NCBI GenBank assembly: GCA_026985945.1
Contig: JALSPN010000178.1
Location: 1-9,389, forward strand
DNA: 9,389 nt
DNA from: Thermodesulfobacteriales bacterium
GTDB taxonomy: Bacteria; Desulfobacterota; Thermodesulfobacteria; Thermodesulfobacteriales; Thermodesulfatatoraceae
Direction: 5' to 3'
In this document: positions 1 to 4,589 of the stretch, piece after piece
Position numbering within the stretch: the first letter of the stretch is position 1
How the letters are laid out: the number at the start of each line of letters is the position of its first letter
The notes under the pieces: generated by a model
The model's database searches: none
The model's input: only the letters and a program-made list of their open reading frames with translations
Told to the model about the DNA's origin: nothing
Translations under genes and position numbers: made by a program

Positions 1-1
1 A

Positions 2-220
2 GCAAGGAGAATAAGTCGGAGAGGGGATCAGAGATTGAGGGGGCTTCTTTATATGGCGGCACTTTGTGCCATAAGGGTTAATGTAGAGATACGGGAATTT
101 TATCAGAGGCTTAGGAAACGGGGAAAAACGGGGAAGGTGGCGGTGGTGGCTTGTATGCGGAAGCTAGCTCTTCTTTGCTGGGCTCACTACAAAATAGCTC
201 ATGCACACTTGAGCCCTTGA
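2..220 (+). CDS. IS110-family transposase, C-terminal part (5' end outside window)
   Basis: The reading frame is open from base 2 to a TGA at 218-220 and gives 72 residues. They match the C-terminal end of IS110/IS1111 transposases (Transposase_20 type): an ISRRGDQRLRGLLYMAAL segment, then AIRVNVEIREFYQRLRKRGK, then KVAVVACMRKL. These serine/DEDD recombinases excise and insert their element without conventional terminal inverted repeats, guided by an element-encoded bridge RNA in the characterised members. The RuvC-like DEDD part, and probably the catalytic serine, lie to the left of the window, so intactness cannot be judged. The tail after MRKL (ALLCWAHYKIAHAHLSP) is less typical than the usual short L-I-N-A-L-type end, which may be lineage variation or mild decay. 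A TTG at 35 could be mistaken for a start, but the homology continues upstream of it. Confidence 0.85.
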   Translation, partial: ARRISRRGDQRLRGLLYMAALCAIRVNVEIREFYQRLRKRGKTGKVAVVACMRKLALLCWAHYKIAHAHLSP

Positions 221-222
221 CA
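217..222 (+). promoter_or_regulatory. Perfect -35 hexamer (TTGACA) at IS110 right end, no paired -10
   Basis: TTGACA overlaps the transposase stop codon and points out of the element. At the 16-18 bp spacing expected for a -10 box (239-246) the flanking DNA is GC-rich (CCTGCGAG) and has nothing like TATAAT. Some IS110-family elements are known to carry a -35 at the right end and a -10 at the left end, so that a full promoter forms only in the excised circle. This hexamer fits that arrangement, but a chance match is possible. Confidence 0.4.
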
Positions 223-239
223 GGCTACACAGTATCTCC

Positions 240-275
240 CTGCGAGGGAGGGGGATTTAAGCGGGAAGCTGGGCA
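240..275 (+). repeat. GC-rich REP-like repeat, copy A
   Basis: Two blocks, 240-256 (CTGCGAGGGAGGGGGAT) and 266-275 (AAGCTGGGCA), recur in the same order and orientation on the minus strand at 2504-2487 and 2464-2455. The copies are 36 bp and 50 bp long, so they differ by an internal indel. A small hairpin, CTCCC/GGGAG around TGCGA (236-250), overlaps this copy. Short GC-rich palindromic repeats outside genes are typical REP-like elements. The transposase stop is only 20 bp upstream, so the IS110 right boundary probably lies just before or within this repeat. Confidence 0.45.
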
Positions 276-284
276 AAGATAGAA

Positions 285-301
285 CTTAACCAGAAGTTAA
301 G
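285..301 (+). promoter_or_regulatory. Small stem-loop overlapping the RBS of the HPP gene
   Basis: CTTAAC (285-290) pairs with GTTAAG (296-301) around a CAGAA loop. The 3' arm includes the first three bases of the AAGGA Shine-Dalgarno (299-303) that serves the ATG at 308. The stem could partly mask the ribosome binding site. It is AT-rich and only 6 bp, so at a thermophile's growth temperature it may not be stable. Confidence 0.3.
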
Positions 302-307
302 GAAAAA

Positions 308-1000
308 ATGAGAAGTCTCTGGGAGAGTTTTCTCTGGGAAGTTTCCAAGCTGGAACGTTTGAGGTTCTGGTATCTGGCCCGCAAAAAGGGAAGCGGGCTT
401 TTTTATCTTTACCTGGGTCTTAATAGCACGATAGCCATTTTTATTCTCGGCTTTTTTGCTAAACTTACCTCCTGGCCTTTGATTTTTCCTTCCCTGGGGC
501 CTACGCTCTTTCTGGCCTTTTACGCTCCCCAAAAAGCGGTGGCCGCCCCGAAAAATGCCCTTTTGGGCCATCTGCTTGGCGGTCTTGTGGGCTGGGGGTG
601 CTTCGAGATCATTTCTCACCTTGGCCTGGCAGGAGAAGAAATTACTTACGGGATGGTTCTGGGGGCGGCTTTAACCGTGGGTATTACAGCCAGTGTCATG
701 ATGGCCTACAAAATTTTGCATCCTCCGGCTGCTTCTACCGCCCTTCTGGCTGCTCTGGGCTACTTAAACGGCCCTTTTCAATTTTTGGGCCTTCTCGCCG
801 CCCTGGTCCTGATCCTCTTGCAGGTAAAAATAATGCACACCCTTGCCGGTATTTCTTATCCCTGGTGGAAGGCCGCCGAAGAACCCGCTCCGGATCTTTC
901 CGCCAAAGGCTTTACCCTCTTCGTAAGGGATAATCCTCAAGATCTTGCGGAATTAAAGGAAGTTCTGATTTCTAAAGGGAAAGTTAATCAAAATGATTGA
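308..1000 (+). CDS. HPP family integral membrane protein
   Basis: A 230-residue protein of the HPP family (PF04982). The naming motif is at residues 138-140 in KILHPPAASTALLAAL. Other family landmarks are FPSLGPTLFLAF (60-71) and PKNALLGHLLGGLVG (81-95). About five hydrophobic segments can be seen (roughly 33-51, 56-73, 84-106, 113-133 and 156-178), between a charged amphipathic N-terminus (1-30) and a soluble C-terminal tail (about 185-230). Some plant chloroplast and cyanobacterial HPP proteins have been reported to transport nitrite, but most bacterial members have no known substrate and none is claimed here. The ATG at 308 is preceded by AAGGA (299-303) at 4-nt spacing, and the hydrophobic topology is complete from this start. 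It stands alone, after an IS110 remnant and before a 143-bp AT-rich gap with no clear terminator. Confidence 0.88.
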   Translation: MRSLWESFLWEVSKLERLRFWYLARKKGSGLFYLYLGLNSTIAIFILGFFAKLTSWPLIFPSLGPTLFLAFYAPQKAVAAPKNALLGHLLGGLVGWGCFEIISHLGLAGEEITYGMVLGAALTVGITASVMMAYKILHPPAASTALLAALGYLNGPFQFLGLLAALVLILLQVKIMHTLAGISYPWWKAAEEPAPDLSAKGFTLFVRDNPQDLAELKEVLISKGKVNQND

Positions 1001-1126
1001 GTAAATTTTTCAAAAAAATTAAGGCAATAATATCTTTCGTAAGTCTCAGACGAAATAGGTAGGAATTTTAGATAGTATTTGATTTTGTTTCCTTCCTCTT
1101 TTTTCAGCTAAACTGTTAAAAACCAT

Positions 1127-1132
1127 TATAAG
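1127..1132 (+). promoter_or_regulatory. Possible -10 box (TATAAG) just upstream of the small gene
   Basis: TATAAG ends 11 nt before the ATG at 1144, so a transcript starting about 7 nt downstream would have a leader of only a few bases. No Shine-Dalgarno is present between 1126 and 1143. There is no good -35 at the right distance (TTTCAG near 1102 is weak), so this is a candidate only. Confidence 0.3.
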
Positions 1133-1143
1133 ATTTTCTGACA

Positions 1144-1392
1144 ATGGCCTGGTATAAAAAATTTTTGGGCAAAAGGGTTACCATAAACGGCTGTAAAGGG
1201 GTGCTTTATCAGGGAGTTTTAATAGCCTGTCTAAATGGTCGTCTCTTTTTAAAAGATGCTTATGTCTGCCAGAACGATAAAAGGGTTAAATTTCCTATCA
1301 TCTCTATTGAGACCCGTCGTTTATCCTGCCTTTATGCCAAGGAGGGGGACGAAACGATCTCCCTTAATTTACGCGCTATAGGCGCCGGGTGA
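1144..1392 (+). CDS. Small uncharacterised protein, possible Sm-like fold
   Basis: An 82-residue protein I cannot assign to a named family with confidence. After a basic start (MAWYKKFLGKR) it has alternating short beta-like strands: RVTI, GVLYQGVLIACLNGRLFL, KDAY, then PIISIETRRLSCLY (51-64). The order G-K-x-V ... G-V-L ... L-x-D-A-Y followed by I-S-I-x-x-x-x-L resembles the Sm1/Sm2 strand pattern of LSm/Hfq-like RNA-binding proteins, but conserved Hfq motifs are absent and this is only a fold-level impression. Three cysteines (17, 29, 42) plus Cys62 are notable for so small a protein. There is no SD before the ATG, and a TATAAG lies 11 nt upstream, suggesting a near-leaderless mRNA. Its 3' end overlaps the convergent radical SAM gene by 24 bp. 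Pattern and length argue for a real gene, but less certainly than its neighbours. Confidence 0.6.
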   Translation: MAWYKKFLGKRVTINGCKGVLYQGVLIACLNGRLFLKDAYVCQNDKRVKFPIISIETRRLSCLYAKEGDETISLNLRAIGAG

Positions 1393-2373
1393 TAGGCGCG
1401 AGGGGGCAGTTGCCTCCTTAAGCAAAGGGTCCGGTTCTCCCCGATACTTTCCCTGCCAGAGGTCTCTGTTTACGAGAGTTTCTTCTATAAGACGCAGGGT
1501 CTTAGACTTTTCCCGGGCCCAGGCCGGGGCGACGAGCTCTTCCGGCCGGGGGTCTCCCGTAAGCCTCTGAATGACGACTCTCCAGGGGAGCAGGGCCAGG
1601 GCTTCGCAGACCAGATCCACATACTCTGCCTGGGTAAGGGGTTTGTAAGCCCCTTTTCGATATAATTCCTCCATCCTGCTTCCACGAACCACGTAAAGTT
1701 CGTGAAACTTGAGGCCATCAAGGGGAAGATCCGCAATTTTTTCAATAGTCTGGAGCATCTCAGCAGGTGTTTCGCCTGGCAGGCCAAAGATAACATGGGT
1801 GCAGACCAGAAGGTCATATTTTTTGGCCAGCTTTAAAGCTTGCAAGAATTCTTCGTAAGTATGGCCGCGATTGATCAAGAAAAGGGTTTTGTTATGGGCA
1901 CTCTGAAGCCCCATCTCAAGCCAGACCATAAACCCGCGTTCCTGATAAGAGGCCAAAAGCTTTACAATCTCTTCATTGATACAATCCGGCCTTGTCCCTA
2001 TGGCAAGTCCTACCACCCGCTCATCTACCAGGGCTTCCTCGTAGCGCTTTTTTAGAACCTCAAGCGGGGCGTAGGTGTTAGAGAAGGCCTGGAAATAGGC
2101 TATAAATTTGCGAGCTCGATAACGCCTGGCAAGCCGCTCCATGCCGGCAAGCATCTGTTCCCGAATAGTGAGCCCCTCCTTAAAGGCCCCGGTTCCGGAG
2201 CCAAAGGCGTTGCAATAAATGCAGCCCCCCTTTTCCCTGGCGCCATCCCGGTTGGGGCAGGTAAAGCCGGCATCTATGGTCACTTTCTGGACTCTTTCCC
2301 CGAAAACCCTTCTCAGAAAGGCGTTCAGGGAATGATAGCGTTTTAACTCCAAAAGCCTTCTGGCAGAAGACAT
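1369..2373 (-). CDS. TIGR01212-family radical SAM protein (YhcC/YtqA-like)
   Basis: A 334-residue cytoplasmic iron-sulfur enzyme closely resembling E. coli YhcC and B. subtilis YtqA. The cluster-binding cysteines are Cys39, Cys51 and Cys54 in TCPNRDG...GGCIYC, the wide-spaced C-x11-C-x2-C form seen in this family and related to Elp3 rather than the classical CxxxCxxC. Further family signatures are KRYHSLNAFLRRVFG (11-25), YFQAFSNTYAP (93-103), GLAIGTRPDC (122-131), WLEMGLQSAHNKT (151-163), THVIFGLPGE (192-201), KFHELYVVRGSRM (222-234) and RLTGDPRPEELVAPAWAREK (270-289). Its reaction is not firmly established; YtqA has been linked to wobble-uridine tRNA modification. I chose the ATG at 2373 because homology starts at KRYH, ten residues in. 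The frame stays open to a TTG at 2445, but the extra 24 residues look unconserved and lie across a candidate promoter. Neither start has a convincing SD. The C-terminus overlaps the small convergent gene. Confidence 0.88.
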   Translation of the reverse strand: MSSARRLLELKRYHSLNAFLRRVFGERVQKVTIDAGFTCPNRDGAREKGGCIYCNAFGSGTGAFKEGLTIREQMLAGMERLARRYRARKFIAYFQAFSNTYAPLEVLKKRYEEALVDERVVGLAIGTRPDCINEEIVKLLASYQERGFMVWLEMGLQSAHNKTLFLINRGHTYEEFLQALKLAKKYDLLVCTHVIFGLPGETPAEMLQTIEKIADLPLDGLKFHELYVVRGSRMEELYRKGAYKPLTQAEYVDLVCEALALLPWRVVIQRLTGDPRPEELVAPAWAREKSKTLRLIEETLVNRDLWQGKYRGEPDPLLKEATAPSRLSPGAYSA

Positions 2374-2405
2374 TGTAAAATTTGAAATCTCAGAATTTCT
2401 TTCAA

Positions 2406-2434
2406 AGAATAAGCTTTTTTTCTTTCTTTCGCAA
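2406..2434 (-). promoter_or_regulatory. Candidate sigma-70-type promoter for the radical SAM gene
   Basis: Reading the minus strand, TTGCGA (2434-2429) and TATTCT (2411-2406) are separated by exactly 17 bp. Each hexamer matches the consensus at 4 of 6 positions. A start site about 7 nt downstream would leave a leader of roughly 25-30 nt to the ATG at 2373. If real, it excludes the upstream TTG at 2445 as translation start. Confidence 0.35.
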
Positions 2435-2454
2435 TTTTCTTCCAACTTTCCGGC

Positions 2455-2534
2455 TGCCCAGCTTTCACCCCCTCCCTTCCTCAGCTATCCCCTCCCCCTC
2501 GCAGAGCCCTCGCAGAGGAAGCGGGGTAGGGTGA
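2455..2534 (-). repeat. GC-rich imperfect palindrome (REP-like, copy B), possible terminator of the chemoreceptor gene
   Basis: The arm 2465-2480 (TCACCCCCTCCCTTCC) pairs imperfectly with 2517-2534 (GGAAGCGGGGTAGGGTGA), about 13 of 18 positions, forming a long GC-rich stem with extra C-rich sequence inside. It begins 3 nt after the chemoreceptor stop codon on the minus strand, where a strong structure could stop transcription or protect the mRNA 3' end. There is no clean U-tract. Two blocks (2487-2504 and 2455-2464) are shared with 240-275, which suggests a dispersed repeat rather than a private terminator. Confidence 0.5.
2496..2517. repeat. 11-bp perfect tandem duplication
   Basis: CCCTCGCAGAG occurs twice back to back (2496-2506 and 2507-2517) inside the GC-rich palindrome. 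The copy near 240 contains the CTGCGAGGG motif only once, so this is probably a local slippage duplication. Confidence 0.75.
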
Positions 2535-2537
2535 GAT

Positions 2538-4433
2538 TTAGCGGGAATTTAGGAGTTTCAATAACTGCGCCAGGACTTCTTCTAGCAGTTTAATTACCCT
2601 TTCTTCCACCCACCGAATCCTTTCTTCAAAGTCAGGATTTTCTCTCAGTAATACTTCCCACTCCTCCACGAGGCCGTGAAGGTTTCGATGGCAAGCTTCA
2701 AGCTCCGCGTCCTTAAGATCGTATTTCTGCATCACCCTTCCGAGCAGGCAGGCCTTGGGGTCCCTTTCAATCTGAGGGACTTCTCCTCTCAGGACGGCCT
2801 GGACGAAATTCGTGGCCCAGAGCCGATGGCCTACCACCGCCGCCCGAAGAGCACTCTTGAGATCCGCCGTATCCGGCAAAGAAATCTTTTCTTCCCCTAC
2901 CAGAAAGATCTCAGTGGTTTTGCGGGCTTCTTCTGCCATTTTCCCGGTCACGGAGACCGAGGCCTGCATGGTCTCAAGGCCTTTCATCCCCTCCTCAGCA
3001 GCCCTGCGACTTGCGGCCGCCGTTTCACGGAGAGAAATTGCCTTCTCACTTACGAGGGAAACCCTATCGTTTACCTCGGAGACCACCGCCGTTTGCTCCT
3101 CAACCGCGGAGGCGATGGTTTCAGACATCTCCGTTACCTGCACCAGGGATTCGGCTATCCGGTGGACGGCCTGGTTTACCTCAGCGGCTCTGCCTTTTAT
3201 TTCCCCCAGGATGGAAGCGATCTTTTCCGTGGCCTTTGCGGTCTCATCTGCCAGATTTTTGACCTCGTTGGCCACCACGGTAAAGCCTTTTCCGGCCTCC
3301 CCGGCCCGGGCGGCTTCAATGGTGGCGTTGAGCGCTAGGAGTTTCGTCTGCTCGGCAATGCTGCTTACGGCCTCTATTACCGAGTCGGCCTTTTCGGCAA
3401 GCTCTGCCATGCCTCCGGCCTCGCGATCCGCCTCATCGGCCTTCTCGGCCACTTCTGTTACCACCGCTGAGGTATTGGTAGCGGATTTACTAATTTCGGA
3501 AATAGCCGAAGTAAGCTCCTCCACGGAGCGAGAAACCTCCTCAAAGATGCCTGCCATCTCCTCTGAAACCTGCGAGACTTCTCCCGCCGCCTGCAAAAGC
3601 CCTTCAATCTTTTGAGAGACATCTTCTGCGGTTCTCTCAACAAGGCCTGTAGAATCTTTCTGGAGGTCAGCCTGCTTTTTTATGGCCAGAATGCTTCCTT
3701 TTAGGGTGGTGAGAGCCGTTTTAAAGCTTTCTGCCAGGTCTATGATCTCCCGCACGGGCGTCTTTACGGAAAAGTCCTGATCAAGTCTTCCCTGAGAAAG
3801 GGCCTCAATGGCATTTCTCGTGGCCACCACGGGCCTTACCACCGTGTGCCTGATGAAGAAAAAGGCGATAACAGCCCCGATTGAGGCCACGGCAAGGAGC
3901 CCGAAAAGGGCCAGTCTGGCAAGCCTTACCTGCCTGATGGCAAGGGCCTGGAGGTCAAGGACGAAGGCGTGGGCCGCCTTAAGGAGAGGAAGATTGTTCT
4001 CTTTAATATAGGAGAGGTGTTCCTCAAAGACGGGGGAGCCCGGTTCGGTTTCGGAAACCCCCTTAAGATGCTGGTAAAAGATTTCCCACTTCTGCCGCAC
4101 CTTCTCCCAGGTAGCAAGGGCCTTCTGATCCGTAAGCCTTGCAAGGCCAAGCTCAGGGTCTCCATCTTTTAAGGCCTTAAGGCTTCTTTCAAAGAGCTTT
4201 GCCGTCTCCAGAAGGATCTTACGATTTTCTGCCGTGGGGTGCTTGGCATAGATGAAGGCCTCTTTGGTCATCTTCTGGGTGAGCATCCTCTGACGGCCGG
4301 CGATGTTTATGGCGACCGAAAAGTCCTTCTGGGCGGAGAAGAGATGAACCACCCAGAAGACCCCCACGGCCTGCACGAAAACGGCCGAAAAAAAGGCCAG
4401 AAAAATAAGAAAAGAAAGAGAAGGTTTTTTCAT
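2538..4433 (-). CDS. Methyl-accepting chemotaxis protein with PilJ-type sensor and C-terminal CZB domain
   Basis: A 631-residue chemoreceptor. An N-terminal membrane helix (about 7-31) is followed by an extracytoplasmic type IV pili methyl-accepting (PilJ-type, PF13675) sensor with the landmark [18 protein letters not shown] (42-59), a second membrane helix (about 172-194) and a HAMP linker (about 195-247). The cytoplasmic coiled-coil signalling domain has its hairpin tip at [20 protein letters not shown] (359-378), which contacts CheA/CheW. The C-terminus is a CZB zinc-binding domain with likely ligands His536, Cys562, His582 and His586. In other bacteria CZB domains bind zinc, and some respond to hypochlorous acid or zinc. 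No C-terminal NWETF-like CheR tether is visible. The ATG at 4433 has a strong GGGAGGA (4443-4437), and a sigma-28-like promoter lies upstream. The gene is divergent from the c-di-GMP operon, and a GC-rich palindrome follows its stop. Confidence 0.93.
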   Translation of the reverse strand: MKKPSLSFLIFLAFFSAVFVQAVGVFWVVHLFSAQKDFSVAINIAGRQRMLTQKMTKEAFIYAKHPTAENRKILLETAKLFERSLKALKDGDPELGLARLTDQKALATWEKVRQKWEIFYQHLKGVSETEPGSPVFEEHLSYIKENNLPLLKAAHAFVLDLQALAIRQVRLARLALFGLLAVASIGAVIAFFFIRHTVVRPVVATRNAIEALSQGRLDQDFSVKTPVREIIDLAESFKTALTTLKGSILAIKKQADLQKDSTGLVERTAEDVSQKIEGLLQAAGEVSQVSEEMAGIFEEVSRSVEELTSAISEISKSATNTSAVVTEVAEKADEADREAGGMAELAEKADSVIEAVSSIAEQTKLLALNATIEAARAGEAGKGFTVVANEVKNLADETAKATEKIASILGEIKGRAAEVNQAVHRIAESLVQVTEMSETIASAVEEQTAVVSEVNDRVSLVSEKAISLRETAAASRRAAEEGMKGLETMQASVSVTGKMAEEARKTTEIFLVGEEKISLPDTADLKSALRAAVVGHRLWATNFVQAVLRGEVPQIERDPKACLLGRVMQKYDLKDAELEACHRNLHGLVEEWEVLLRENPDFEERIRWVEERVIKLLEEVLAQLLKLLNSR

Positions 4434-4473
4434 GTCTCCTCCCGCATTTAAGATTCATCGCCCCTTCTTTTTA

Positions 4474-4500
4474 TTTTCGGGTTTTTAGAAAAAGACTTTA
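4474..4500 (-). promoter_or_regulatory. Sigma-28 (FliA)-like promoter for the chemoreceptor gene
   Basis: On the minus strand TAAAGTCT (4500-4493) is followed after exactly 11 bp by CCCGAAAA (4481-4474). The consensus is TAAAGTTT-N11-GCCGATAA; the boxes match at 7 of 8 and 6 of 8 positions with exact spacing. The predicted start site near 4466 gives a leader of about 33 nt that contains the GGGAGGA ribosome binding site. Chemoreceptor genes are classic sigma-28 targets, which supports the call. A plus-strand partner (TAAAGTTC 4510-4517, GTCGAAAA 4531-4538) has a 13-bp spacer and is less convincing. Confidence 0.6.
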
Positions 4501-4515
4501 AAAAATTTTTAAAGT
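4495..4515. repeat. 21-bp perfect palindrome in the divergent intergenic region
   Basis: The arms ACTTTAAAAA (4495-4504) and TTTTTAAAGT (4506-4515) are exact reverse complements around one central A. The palindrome lies near the middle of the 156-bp region between the divergent genes and overlaps the sigma-28-like -35 box of the chemoreceptor. It could be an operator for a dimeric regulator or only an AT-rich promoter sequence with symmetric -35 elements. It is not a terminator for either gene, since both are transcribed away from it. Confidence 0.5.
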
Positions 4516-4589
4516 TCTAAAGACAGAAAGGTCGAAAAGAAAAAAACAGATATCAAAATGAGAAGATTACCTTTGGGTGAAGAAAACTT

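Noticed and set aside
35..37. TTG at 35 as start of an independent small gene
   Set aside because: The IS110 transposase similarity continues upstream to base 2 in the same frame, so this is an internal codon of a truncated view of the transposase.
257..619. Minus-strand open frame of 120 codons across the HPP gene start
   Set aside because: Basic, Gln/Lys-rich translation without recognisable features, fully overlapping the start of a well-supported membrane protein gene.
1035..1055. TTTCGT/ACGAAA hairpin downstream of the HPP gene as a terminator
   Set aside because: Only a 6-bp stem with a 9-nt loop and no U-tract; probably chance.
2374..2445. Upstream TTG start extending the radical SAM protein by 24 residues
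   Set aside because: The extension is Lys/Glu/Phe-rich and unlike family N-termini, the SD is poor, and a candidate promoter (2406-2434) lies inside it. The ATG at 2373 fits YtqA-like proteins better, though the longer form cannot be excluded.
2812..3615. Long plus-strand open frame (267 codons) opposite the chemoreceptor
   Set aside because: Low-complexity Ser/Ala-rich translation typical of the antisense frame of an MCP coiled coil; no RBS and no domain; the minus-strand protein is unmistakable.
4510..4538. Plus-strand sigma-28 promoter for the c-di-GMP operon
   Set aside because: TAAAGTTC and GTCGAAAA are good boxes, but the spacer is 13 bp instead of 11, so I do not list it as a feature.
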